DNA of 64,000 nt, from positions 124,001-188,000 of the forward strand of contig CADCXA010000004.1 in assembly GCA_902806565.1 (NCBI GenBank). The letters run 5' to 3'. The translations under genes were made by a program, and so were the position numbers. Below the pieces are notes generated by a model. The model worked only from the letters and a program-made list of their open reading frames with translations, made no database searches and was not told where the DNA came from. Shown piece by piece: positions 34,838 to 46,369 of this stretch. This stretch comes from Hypoxylon rubiginosum. Taxonomy: Eukaryota; Ascomycota; Sordariomycetes; Xylariales; Hypoxylaceae. How positions within the stretch are numbered: the stretch's first letter is position 1; each line of letters starts with the position of its first letter.

Positions 34838-37800
34838 ATTAACGGCGTTCCTCGCAGAGGTCTTCGCTTAATTGGTCGTCGAAAAGGGAGCTGGTTATAC
34901 GATTCGGCGTATACTACGGAAACTCTGTTGCTTAAGAAGGTAAATCGAAGCGAGCAGAAGTCGGTAGGGAGTTGGTTGTGTAAATTATTCCAAGGACCGA
35001 AGGGCCTGGGTTGGTTGTACGTCTCGGGCGTGGAGCTACTGGCGCTCGGAATGGAGAAGCGACTGTAGAGCAGTGGATTGTGGTGGAGAAATCGAATCTG
35101 GGCCAGACGTGTAGGTGTAGATCAAGGGGAAAGGGGTAGGGGTATGCGGAGCAGTCCGTCGAAGATTCCGGAGGAGAGTTCCTGATATTAGACGAAGCTA
35201 AATAGTTAGGCTATCGCGAAGACGCAGTAGCGTAGCGTAGATAAGAGGAAAGTTTGCTTTGTCGAGTAATGTGTCACTTAACGGGTTCACATTTAACTAT
35301 CTTGAAAGAAGAGTAGACTGGACAGTAGAGTAAAGAAGGTAAAGAAGAGAAACAACGCAAGAACACAAGCAGCAGAAAAGGAGAGGGCAAAGGAAAGTTA
35401 AAACAGGTTTGGGAAGTTCGGCCGATCAGGGATGGTTTATGGTTTATCATGCAAGTGCAAGATCGAGTGGCAATTTAATATTGTACAGATGTACGAACAG
35501 ACGGAAATACAGCAAAAAATGGTCTAGAGTAGAGTGCCCAGAGTGCCCCAGGTGTTGAGTGGTTGGAGGTTTGTCCACTCCCGCACCTAGACTGCTAGGA
35601 TACACGGTAACCATGCAGGTGGGTTGGTACCTTATGTACCTATATGTACATACCTACAGGTAGGTGGTAGGTGGTAGGGGTAGGGGTAGGGGGTAGGGAT
35701 CGTCGAGTCGCATCGCATAATGGATAAAATGGGCGAATGGGGTTGCTATTGTTTACGGATCTTTTGTCTTATCGATCATTTTGCCTTGTTTATTATTCTA
35801 TTATGATGTATAGCTGCATATCTAACCGTAACTTTCAACCTCCCCTTTCATCGCCTTTTGACCAACCTCTTAGTGACAATACCAGAACATCCCACATCAT
35901 ATTTTTGTCTGCTGGCATGGAAAGAGTGGAAGAAATAAGAGGCTATATTATTGATTTTTATCAACCACCAGATTGGTTACCGAGACACATTTCACACCTG
36001 CCAATTCCTATCGGCAATAGATTACGTCGCTACAATAGATACCGCCGGGGGGCTGCATACATATCGCACATGGCCATATTCCACAAACAACAGCTATGTA
36101 CATACACACATAGTACATAATGTAGCTGCAAGACACTGCTGCAGGACCCTGAAATCCTTCTGCGCCAGGAACATTATCCCGGTTAACCAGTTTGCCAGGT
36201 ACAAGAAGAAAAGAAAAAAAAAGGGATGACGAACCATTTCGTTTCGTACAGCGTGACTTGAATGCCATCATCAACCCATTACTTCATTCTGGGTCCAGTA
36301 AATTACAATATCCCTTATCAAATTCAAACCGTCCGTATTACGACGATGCTGCGCCTCTTCGTGCCCCGTCTTGCCCGTTTCAACAAGCGCTCCCGAATAT
36401 CCAGTCGGTTATCGCACAGCAATAAGACGTTCCAGACTTGGAGCTTGGCCGCCGGCTCATTGGACTTGCCAGGGGTTTGGACAAGATGCCTCTTTATACG
36501 CATACATCTCGCAAGAGACTGATCAGCTGCATACGATATGCCATTGGGCGAAAAGCTGTTACTATTCAATGTTTGTAATTCGTATAATACCGACCTGCCT
36601 CCATCCTTAGACCTGTCAAGCCTGTTGAGTATGGTGTCTTGCGAGCAGTTTCCAGATAGATCCGTTAGTGCGTCCATGAATTCTATCATTTCCCTCACCC
36701 GCTTGAAGCCAGATGTCTGGCACAATACACAGACTTTACAATATCGGCTATTATAAATTTATAACACTGTATGTACATAGTACAAGGTCTGAACTGCGGC
36801 TTTCAACTGGCGCGCGGCAAAGTGACGAATCAAAATCCTCTCCAGGCCAAAACCCATAGTTCGGCTTAACACCAGTTCCCATAGACGCTTCTTGTCGAAA
36901 CCCCTTTTTCATGGTCCTAAACCGTTTCAGCTTCAAGATGCCCTCTCCAGTCGTCGATCACGCATTGCTATTCATCTGATCACAGGTTCTATGACATAAT
37001 GCCCCGTGCTTCCCGCGAATCCATGATGAGAGCCTGCATCCCTTAAGGGGTTATGCTTATAAATTCGAATCTGCCCGGCTGCACCGACTGAACAGATACT
37101 CTTACAACTCGCTTTTCTGTTGACAACTTGTGAACGCATTTGCTACACAATGGCATGACCAGTCTCAGTATTTGGACACGCAGCTTTAGACTGACCTTGA
37201 TACGAGATTATCCAGCAGACCAGTCACTGAATCGTTGTAAAGCCCATATCGAAGCCGAGGAAGTTACCTTTACCTTTCAAAGAGATTGTGGCAACGATGC
37301 CGACAGCATTCTTCAAAAACTCTCATAGCAAGATATACGTGGATCAAGCCTAAAGAAAGGGTTCCATCGTAAACTTTCAACCCCGGATTCAGGATTCAGG
37401 TCAGAGATCTTACTACACGTCTCATCAGGATTCTTAAGTGGTTCTAGAAAACTAAGATGCAACCTAATCCTGATCTAACGTCAACCAATCTTACGCCAGC
37501 AATGACTGACCTGGGTTTTCCTTAATCGTACGTGGTAGGACGGCACGCGACCGTAGTCGTTGTCTCTTCCAACACGAAGCAGAAGTTGCTTTTTCTTCTT
37601 TTTTCCCTTCCTTTTTTTGATTTTGATTCGCTTTCATGTACATTTCGTATTGGTGTCTCAACGTCTTATGCCAATGATGGACATCCAGACAGTCCAACGT
37701 GTTTACCATCAAAGGTGGTTTCTCAATCTCTCCAGGGCGGCAAGCAACCTACATGAGAAGCCATCACCACACTTGGATGATATTGAGTTCGCTGGTGAGC

Positions 37801-38361
37801 CAGAAGAATCCAATGGGGACCGCCGATGCACGACAGCAAGGACCCCTGAATATGCCAAGACGGTCTGATGCCATCCACATGCATGTCTTCCGGTCCTGAT
37901 CTCCCACGTGCCAATGAGATTCGCTTCCCGACAGCTGTTGCTGGTCACCGCCAAGACTGTGTCTCTCACACCTGGCTTATCGGGTTAAGCGGCCCTGAGC
38001 GGCCCAGATGTTAGCGTTATCTCGATCAAGCTGAAGTTCTCTGCATTCGGTGATACTTGTGCTGCATAGCGGTACGCAGGAGCTGCTCGCTGGAGTCAGG
38101 TACCTTATCGTAGGATACCGCCGCTCTGGTCCCGGCGGGTCATGAATGAATCGGGAAGGAAGCTCGGGGAAGATTAGGACTGCGCCAAGCTTCAAGAAAT
38201 ATTTTACTGGGGGTGAGCGTGAGCTGATGATATTTAAAGCCAATCCTCGCCAGCCAGCTCAAGGTAGGTAGAGAGCTGTTGATTCCCCAGTGTGTTGGCA
38301 ATACCTAAGTCTTATAGACCATCCAGATACACAATTGGGCAGTCGATTGAGCGGTATCATC
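34838..38361. other. Long intergenic region (3.5 kb)
   Basis: The BAR gene and the 5'-nucleotidase gene are transcribed away from each other across 3.5 kb. All open frames here are short and lack conserved text on either strand. The only structural signal is the G-run motif at 35677-35698. Low-complexity purine runs occur at 35330-35400 (minus-side leader of the BAR gene) and pyrimidine runs at 37585-37640. Confidence 0.45.
35677..35698 (+). other. G-quadruplex-type motif, GGGG-TA repeats
   Basis: GGGGTAGGGGTA followed by GGGGG-TA-GGG: four runs of at least three G separated by two-base loops, a textbook potential intramolecular G-quadruplex. It sits about 840 bp upstream of the BAR gene start, on the strand opposite to that gene. 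It resembles, but is not, the TTAGGG telomere repeat. Confidence 0.7.
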
Positions 38362-40189
38362 ATGGTTCGCGTATCTGCTCTCCGCTTTCTCGCCTTCGCG
38401 GTCGCTAGCTTCGTCGGATTGTCCTCGGCCGAAGACTCGCTGTACAGCAGACGCCTGTCGAAACGCTTCATTGACAGCGATGGCAACTACAACATCTCAT
38501 TCTATCACGTGAACGACGTTCACGCTCACTTGGATGAGTTCTCTTCCTCGGGAACCGACTGCACAAGCCCCGAGAAAGGTTGCTACAGCGGATACGCTCG
38601 TATCAAGACCGTCATTGAAGACACACGGCCGGAGCACCAAGACAGCTTATGGCTCAACGTGGGCGATGAGTTCCAGGGTACGCTATTCTATACATTCTAC
38701 GGCGGGGAGAAAATTGCCGACACCCTCAACCAGATGGGCTTCGACGCCATGACACTTGGGAACCACGAATTCGACGGCGGCGACGAGCCGCTGGGCGACT
38801 TTTTGAAGAACTTGACCTTTCCCATTATTTCTGCCAATATTGTCTCGGATAACGAGAAGCTGAACTCTACCATCAAGCCCTACCACATCTTTGAGGAGTA
38901 CCAGCTCGCCGTCATAGGCGTTACGACCGAGACGACGTCGGGAATCAGCAACCCTGGTGACGGTACAAAGTTCACCGACGCCATTGCTGCTGTGCAGGCT
39001 TCGATTGACGAGATCCGTAGTACTACCAACATTACGCGCATCGCGGCCATTACGCACATCGGATACGAGGTGGACAAGCGTCTGGCCCAGGAGACAACAG
39101 GTCTTCAGCTCATCATAGGGGGCCACAGTCACACGCTTCTCGGTGACATGGAGGGTGCCGAGGGCAAGTACCCTACCATCGAGACGAATAAGGACGGCGA
39201 CGAGGTCTTCATTGTTACCGCTTACCGATGGGGCGAGTACCTGGGCTACATTGATGTCACGTATGATCCTGACGGCAAGATCCTTGCGTACCACGGAGCT
39301 CCCATCCACCTGACGAACACTACCGAGCAGGATGAAGACCTCCAGGAGCAGATCGACGAATGGAGAGTTCCATTTGAAGCATTTGCCGCCCAGCAAGTCG
39401 GCTCTACCAATGTTGTACTCGACCAGTCCACTTGTCAGAAACAAGAATGCACCCTAGGTGACTTGGTCTCCGAGTAAGTCTCTCACCGAGCCTATGAATT
39501 TACCTATCCTTTGTTCCAATGATCTTAATGTACTAACGTGTGTTCCCAGCGCGCTCCTGCAATATCGTATTGACGGAGGTAGCGATGCGGCCTTCGCGCT
39601 TGTCAACGCAGGTGGTATTCGCGCCACCATAGACGCGGGGCCTATCACCCGCGGACAAGTCCTAACCTCGTTTCCGTTCGGCAACGCCGTGGTCGAAGTG
39701 ACCTACAGCGGCGCGGACCTGTGGAAAATCTTCGAGGGTCTCGCTAGCGGCATCAACCAGTTCAACCAGGAGGAGATCACAAGTTTCTTTCAAATCAGCC
39801 GCGGCATCAAGGTCGAGTATAACCCGGATAACGCCGTCGGTTCGCGGCTCGTGCGTCTTACGATCGGGGACGCCCCCGTTGACCAGGCGGCCGAGTACAA
39901 GGTCGTGACAGTTGACTTCATCACCGGTGGGGGCGATAACATCTTGGAACCAGTTGACGATGTGATATCATTGGATACTATGGAAGAAGTACTAGTCGAG
40001 TACATCCAGAAGGCGAGTCCGATTGACTTTCAGCTCGACGGTCGTATCGCCACTGTACAAGGTAGCGCGAATGAGAGCAGTACCAGCGCCAATGGTACAG
40101 ATACCAGCGGTGCCGGGCACGTGAGCGGTATTTCCTCGTCAGTTGTTCTTCCGTTCTTCACGACTCTGTTGGCTTTTATAATATCTTGA
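38362..40189 (+). CDS. Secreted 5'-nucleotidase / metallophosphoesterase, GPI-type C-terminus
   Basis: Exons 38362-39473 and 39550-40189 (583 aa). The start at 38362 gives a signal peptide (MVRVSALRFLAFAVASFVG, cleavage near SSA-ED); an upstream in-frame ATG at 38290 would bury it. Metal-binding motifs of the calcineurin-like domain are FYHVNDVHAH, a Gly-Asp pair in LWLNVGDEFQG, TLGNHEFDGG, AITHIG and IIGGHSHT. The C-terminal 5'-nucleotidase domain begins at the intron (SDALLQYRIDGG) and carries NAGGIRATI, FPFGNAVVEV and TGGGDN. A Ser/Thr-rich spacer and terminal hydrophobic stretch indicate GPI anchoring. It hydrolyses extracellular nucleotides or nucleoside diphosphates to release phosphate and nucleoside at the cell surface. 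Several N-x-S/T sites are present. Confidence 0.93.
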
Positions 40190-41274
40190 AAGCATATATC
40201 TGTACATATATTGAATAAACGAGGTCATATGTTCATCTATTTTCTCGTACTTGATGTGATCATGGGTATGCCGTTCATCGCCCCAGTGAGGGAGTAAGGT
40301 CTTCCTTCTGAGTTCCAAGGCATGACCAAGTTATTTCATCTTCGATTTTCATCCTTACCTTGAACCTGCGTATCGAGGGCTTCTTGATCAATAAGGAGTA
40401 GTTCCGAGTACTCTTATGGAGCGAACGTGATATTCTCTGAATCCCCGTTCCAATGAGGACCTTTTGAATGATAGCACTACTGACGGCCGAAGATGACAAT
40501 ACGAAGCGAGTGTAGGAAGATTACCTTATATGTATATCTAAAGAACGCTTAGAAATGAGACACAGTGAGGTTTTAAGGAAATCCTCTGAAATCATGAGGA
40601 GAGCTAGAAGCACGCAACACAATATCTCATCGTACGGCATCATTCAATAAATCATGGCACCTTTTAAAGCCGCTACTTGTCCTATTAGTGGTGATGTCGG
40701 AATTGATCCCTTTACGAGGGCAGCTTGTTGGGATGTTGATACCATAGTCAGGTTTGACTCGGATTGTGACAAGTATCGTGTCTGACGTTGCGATCCATGG
40801 GTATACTGAAATGACTTGGACGAATCTGTCTGGATCGCCAGAACAGAGAGAGCGGCAAGTAGCACAAACGGGTAAGTGATTGTTGGAGCACGTAGAGAAT
40901 ACATATGGCAGCTGGACTTTTGAGAGAGAATAACTTTCAGTAGTCATGATGACAGCTCTTTTCACCATACGCCTCACCCCCTGTGTAAGGAATCAGGGAC
41001 TTACTTGAGCTCAGCAGTCGTGGTTGGATTGTCAATCGAGGATGTGTAGAAACCATATAAACCTGTGTCGTACCAATCGGTGCTGTTGGGCATCTCTCTT
41101 TAATCCCTATACCGTAGCATTCCTCTCTACCCTCATCCTAAATGTAAAGATGGAACAAGGCAATTGGCACTGAATGAACGCGATAGCGATACCGGCGGTC
41201 CTTTGGTTGGACGAAGCAAACTGCTGCCAGACTGCCGGATATAAGCGAGCTTAACTGAAACTGACGAATAAGAC
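40190..41274. other. Intergenic region
   Basis: About 1.1 kb from the nucleotidase 3' end to tRNA-Cys. Contains only the weak small-ORF candidate at 40644-40904 (minus). Confidence 0.35.
40644..40904 (-). CDS. Possible small secreted protein (weak)
   Basis: An 86-residue open frame whose first about 25 residues (MYSLRAPTITYPFVLLAALS and on) look like a signal peptide. The remainder is Ser/Thr/Gln-rich without cysteines or any family I recognise. An overlapping open frame in another phase (40627-40977) is equally long, so this could be chance. Listed only as a candidate. Confidence 0.18.
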   Translation of the reverse strand: MYSLRAPTITYPFVLLAALSVLAIQTDSSKSFQYTHGSQRQTRYLSQSESNLTMVSTSQQAALVKGSIPTSPLIGQVAALKGAMIY

Positions 41275-41346
41275 GGATCGGTAGCTCAGTGGTAGAGCAG
41301 TGGATTGCAGATCCAAAGGTCGCGTGTTCGATCCACGCTCGGTCCT
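41275..41346 (+). tRNA. tRNA-Cys (GCA)
   Basis: Acceptor GGATCGG pairs with TCGGTCC (two wobble pairs). The D arm is GCTC-AGTGGTA-GAGC. The anticodon stem TGGA/TCCA encloses TTGCAGA with anticodon GCA. The T arm GCGTG-TTCGATC-CACGC is perfect, with discriminator T. Length 72, no intron. Nuclear type with A- and B-box sequences intact. Confidence 0.96.
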
Positions 41347-41851
41347 TCATTATAGGCGCGTACGATGCGCAACTTCCAGTATTGCATTACGTAGATGTCA
41401 TGATACGTAATTTTCTTTTACATTTTTTCTTCTTCTCCCTTTTTGCATATCTTCGTATGCATTGGCGCATATCGGTTCACGTGCACGTCTGGGGTAGACT
41501 TTGCATACATGTATTTAACCCGATGTAATAACAGTACGTTAGGTGGTTCTTTATCGGATACAACGCTCTGTTTGCGTAAACCTGGGACTTGGATCTTGGA
41601 TGTTGCGTCGCACATAACAATAACTGCCAGACTGCCATTGTATCCAAAGCGAACAAATCAATCCTCTCTCACTTCTCCCTCGATTACTGCATTGAGAACT
41701 TGTTTCTGGACTATTAATCAACTTAGGTACTCTAATCTGGCTACAAGCCAAGCTCTACCTCCCATCTGGCGCATATCGAACTCCCGTCTCGCATCTCGAC
41801 CTGGTGGCCACAGTCTGGCTTCGGCTGGCTGCAGCGTCTTAGGTATTCATC
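41347..41851. other. Intergenic region upstream of cyclin H
   Basis: About 505 bases between tRNA-Cys and the cyclin H start; a pyrimidine-rich stretch lies at 41410-41445. No gene seen. Confidence 0.35.
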
Positions 41852-42969
41852 ATGGCTACTGAAGATGCTCGATACAGACAGTCCAGCCAGTACCGGCTTT
41901 GGTCTTTTACCCCGTCCCACCTCTCTACCCTTCGCGAGAAGACCAACACCCTTGCGCGTACTCACATCTCCAACCGCATGCGCGCCTCAGATCCTCCCGT
42001 CGACCCTCTTCCCGACTTTCTGACGCCTGCCGAAGAATATAAGATTCTCAACCACTTTACTCTCGAGCTACTACGCGCCGCTCCTTACTGCCAGCTGCCC
42101 ACCGATATCCAAGCTACCGCCGCCATCTTCTTGCGGCGCTTCTACGTTACCAATAGCGTCATGACCTATCCGCCACAGGAACTTATTAAGACCTGCCTAT
42201 TCTTTGGGTGTAAGGCCGAAGGTTGTTTTATGCGGGTACAGAAGATTGCCGACACTTTCCCCAACACCACGGGCGAGATGATACTGGCTGCCGAGTACGT
42301 GCTCTGTCAAGGCATCCGTTTCGCCTTCGACGTGCGACACCCCTTCCGCGCCCTAGAAGGGGCAATAATAGAACTCAGAAGGCTGGGGGACTTCGACGAC
42401 GACAGGCTCAACCGGGCGCACAAGAAGACGAGAGAGATCTTGAAGTTCAGTCCCCTGGTCACCGACGTCTACTTTCACTACACTCCGAGTCAGATCATGT
42501 ACGCAGCTATGGCTATGGCCGACGAGGGATTGGTGCACCGTATGATGCGAGAAGCGTTTGCAGGCCAAGGCGAAGAGGTAAAGGACAAAATATGGGGTGT
42601 GATAGATAATTGCAGGGCCATGCTGGAGAAAGAGCCCCCCGAGAAGATGTCAACTTATTGGAACGGTGTAAGTCCATTCCGTGACTGTTTTCTATTAAAT
42701 CATGGCTCCAGGCTAACCATGGACAATAGCCGGATGGCGCCAAGGCCATCAAAGGCTTGAGGAAGAAGCTCACTAAGTGTCGGGACCCTGACCGAGTTGA
42801 TTTGGTCGCTCTGCAGAAGGCGCGGCGAGAGCAGGCATCACAGAATCAGAAGTCGAAAGGAGACCCCAATGTGGATGAGAAGGTATTTGGAAACGGAAAC
42901 GACCAGGAGCGAGAGTCCAAGAGACGAAAGGTCGCTACAGACGGAGACGTGTTTGGCCCTCCCTTGTGA
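41852..42969 (+). CDS. CCL1: Cyclin H / Ccl1, TFIIH-associated CAK cyclin
   Basis: Exons 41852-42667 and 42730-42969 (351 aa). The N-terminal YRQSSQYRLWSFTPSHLSTLRE is the conserved cyclin H extension. The first cyclin box contains FTLELLRAAPYCQLPTDIQA, ATAAIFLRRFYVTNSVM and LIKTCLFFGCKAEGC, followed by ILAAEYVLCQGIRFAFDVRHP. A second cyclin fold and a basic Lys/Arg-rich tail (about 255-351, encoded mostly by exon 2) complete it. It pairs with the Kin28/CDK7 kinase in TFIIH to phosphorylate the RNA polymerase II C-terminal domain, in the nucleus. The exon junction (AACGGT then GTAAGT) and acceptor CAATAG keep phase 0. No irregularity noticed. Confidence 0.92.
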
Positions 42970-43259
42970 GTGCGACCACTGTTTAACACGTCACGGAGAG
43001 ATGGGGTTCAGTGGCCTTGTCCGAGAGACATCGCGTATATGTACCTCCCAGACGACAGCTCGGCAAGTTAATATGGCCCATGCAACCCACAACGAAGGCG
43101 AGGTAGTTGACCAGAGCGTCAGCTCATGAAACCAACGAATAATTCAATTTCATTCACTGGCTTCGTATCATAACACTCATTGTTTTGTTCATATATTAAT
43201 CCTTTCGACTATCACTCAGCATCATTAGCCCTCCTAAACCGTTTCGCCATCGGTAGAAG

Positions 43260-45138
43260 TTACGCCTCACCCTTGAGCCCTTCCATCTTCTTCTCTTGCT
43301 GTTCCTCTTTTTCCTCGAGGATCACATCGGCAGGAATACGATCTGGCGTTGCGTTGACTAGGACCAACATCGGACCCAGAGCAGCGGCCATAAGAGCGAA
43401 CGTGACGCAACTAGAAATGACAATTAGCCTGCTGATTGACAACTTGCACGGATACATGGATACATACAATCCAATTAGAGGATTGGCCTTGATTTGGGTG
43501 TTCATGCCGTATGAGATAGCTTGACCAACGGCCTCGAGACATCTGGCAAATATGTTAGCTACCTTATGTACTGGACCACAGGTGTATATTGGGTTCTATG
43601 GACATACCGGAACGCGGCGCCGTTTCTAACATTGGACTGAGCATCGGTCGCGAACGAGGACAAAAGCCAGTACATGTAAGATTGCGACAATGGACCCGTT
43701 GTCTGGACGAAGAAATAGGGTAAAAAGGACGTGGCGTAGAGCGACTCGTCCCAGTCAATCTTGCCGGGGTTCGTGCCGTTGAACTTGACTTGCATGACGA
43801 TAGACCAGATGTACACGCCCAGGTTGAGGATGGCAACGGTAAACAGGCCGAGCTGCGCCCGACGGCGTTGGCTAAGAGACTTCATGTCGAGGATGAAACC
43901 GAGGCCGAAACATCCCACACTGTATTTGTTCAGAAAACGACGGGCACGGAGGCAAGAAGGGATATTACTCACATGCAGAAGAACGGCGAGATGAGCGAGG
44001 ATAGGGCACGAGAACGGACAGTGAAGTACGTTCCTAAATACGTGGACCAAGTACCACTGTAGAAGAATGACCAAACCGCCCAAAGAGCGGAAAGCAAGAT
44101 GAGCTTTGAAGACATGGTAAACCTGATGAGCTTGGACTCTTGCTTGAACGTGAGCTTCTCCGAGACGAGAATGCGCGTCCCGTCGGATCGCACAACCCGC
44201 TCGAGAGGAGATATGAGGAAGGCGAATGGCAGGGCTAGACTTTCGATGATCAAGAATGCGATGTAAGTATCGGGCGTGACTCCGCCAACGACACCCTTTA
44301 CGTGGTTCTTGGACAGGCTTGAGAGAAGAGCGGTCATTAGCATTTCGTTCCCTTCCTCGATGGCACCGTACTGGGATAACTTACTTAATTGCGCCTCCTA
44401 CCAGTTGTCCGAGATTTCTGGCGACGATCCATAGAGCCAGGTACTTGCCACGAGCACCGGATGGCGCCAAAGACATGATGGACCCGGACTCTGCAACATA
44501 CCAACAGCCACTACCAATGCCGGTGAAGAAACTGCCGAAAATAAGGTACTATAAGAAGACCCCGTGTTAGAATCTCTCATGCGGGATCGATGAACTGCAG
44601 TATCATCTTTTTCCCCCGGGGCTACTCACCCACTGAGTTCCGAACTTGCTGTTGCAGTAATAAGACGAGCCGCGGATGGGAAATGACATTGCGCCGACAA
44701 CTAGGGCCCATTTCGTCCCGAGCTTGTTGACGATGGGTCCACCGAACAAGCAGACAATAGCCAGCATAGCATAGTTGATAGCGGTCCTGTTGAAGAATGA
44801 CTCGTTAGCATTTCATTTCCCAGGGGATGTCGGACTTCTTTCGCGATGACATACGCTATGTTGGACGTTTGAGGAGTTGCCAACCCGCCACCACCGAGAC
44901 CAGCGATCGCATCCGCCATAGCTGGCCCACAGAATGCCTGCACACTCAGCAGGAGCATCTGTGTTAAACTGTGCTGATAGACCCGCTTCCACTTCGGAAC
45001 AGCCTCTCTATACGCGTCCATGTCGACCAACTCATCAGCATTGTTCGTCGGGTTCATTGGGAGCGAGCCCTGTCCCCGAAGAGCATCATCGTTGCCACCA
45101 GCATGGGTGTTGGGAGGTGCAGCGTCGAACTTAGACAT
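43260..45138 (-). CDS. UNC93-like major facilitator (DUF895) membrane transporter
   Basis: Seven exons: 45138-44855, 44786-44630, 44548-44385, 44317-43973, 43919-43608, 43542-43468 and 43410-43260 (495 aa; every phase closes). A hydrophilic N-terminus of about 50 residues precedes about 11-12 TM helices. Family text includes KRVYQHSLTQMLLLSVQAFC, GPAMADAIAGLGGGG, INYAMLAIVCLFGG, VAESGSIMSLAPSGARGKY, GLGFILDMKSLSQRRRAQLG and YMYWLLSSFATD. The acidic Lys/Glu-rich C-terminal tail is cytosolic. Fungal UNC93/DUF895 proteins are MFS carriers, mostly without a known substrate. The gene is divergent from the amadoriase gene (1.2 kb between starts), so co-regulation with Amadori-product metabolism is possible but unproven. 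Confidence 0.9.
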
Positions 45139-46369
45139 GATGCCGGTGTCTGTTTGATCCTCACTGCCTGAAGTTGCGAGTGTAATGAGTTAGGAGTACC
45201 GAACCAAAAGCTGATGGCCACGAGTAAACATTAATACGACCCTCTTCGGGATATATATATGTATCCCAGGTATATCTCGAATGCTAATGCCGCGTAGTAG
45301 CTCTCCTCCCCTTATCAGGGACAGCTTTGCTAATCCTTGGGCTTCCGTCTATCAGGGAGGCGTAGATTACGCCGTCCTTCTCCAAACCGGGGTAAACATC
45401 TCTCGGGGCCCCACAGAAGAACGAGAAATCTTTTACGTTATCAGATCTAACCAAGGGATACACGTGAGCATTGTACTCTATTGAAGCGCGATCTGGGTAG
45501 ATAATAGTTCTCGTGCGGTCCATCTACGAAGCACGAATCCGCTACTCCTTTTTCTAACCAACCTCGACTAGCTGCCGTAGAAACCAAAGTCCCGGCTCGA
45601 CATCACGCGATAGAACCTCTAGAATTAAACCTACCTGGGGAATGATAGCAGTCCCAAATTCGCGGGAATCCCTTGGCCCTGACCCTCTAGCCTCAGTCTA
45701 AAGGACGTAAACTGGGACCAATGCCGACGCATACAGCCAATGGCCTACGAGGACGGACTAAGAGTCACTAGCAGGGAGTCCGTCGTCATTTGAATCTTGT
45801 CCGATTTAGGTAATAGTAACAGTTCGGGCCCCCAGGGTCCAACCCACGTTCTCGAGCCTCTATCCACCATATAGAACTAAGGAGCAACCTATATACTCAG
45901 ATGTTCAGCCCATTCTACAACACGAATAGATAGGGAAGACGACGGGCGGACATTCAACTAAATATTGGTATTCTAGATTCATAATCTCTTATCTTGCTCG
46001 TTAAATATCAGGAGATTGAGCCCCCTTGGGTTAAGATAGCAGTTCGGGCGGGATCGGTAAGGTGAAAGACGAATATTCATATTGTCTAGCGTATACGTTC
46101 AGCTCCCCCACAACCCCAATTAATAGGCGAATCCTCGCGGCAAATCATCAGTAAATCGTCGACACCAGCTAACGGTCTTGACCTCGACCCAGTGGACAGT
46201 GAGCCGATCTCATGGTCAACGTCGAGCCACTCACGATTGATTATTGCGACTTCGCTTTTAGAAAGCCGGAGTTGTATGAGTTTATATTTGAAGGAATCAT
46301 CCTATGAATATTTTCAGAACACAGAGTAAATAGAGGTCAAACCAGACGACCTGACCGGCTAGTGACAAT
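45139..46369. promoter_or_regulatory. Divergent upstream region of MFS transporter and amadoriase
   Basis: About 1.2 kb without a supportable ORF. CCGATCTCATGGTCAACGTC-type GC-richer segments alternate with AT-rich ones; no clear operator that I can name. Confidence 0.4.

Noticed and set aside
35737..36756. Several 60-133 aa open frames on both strands
   Set aside because: Mutually overlapping, no family text and no consistent splice sites; treated as intergenic.
38683..39444. 253-aa minus-strand frame opposite the 5'-nucleotidase
   Set aside because: Complement of a strongly conserved coding exon; codon-bias artefact.
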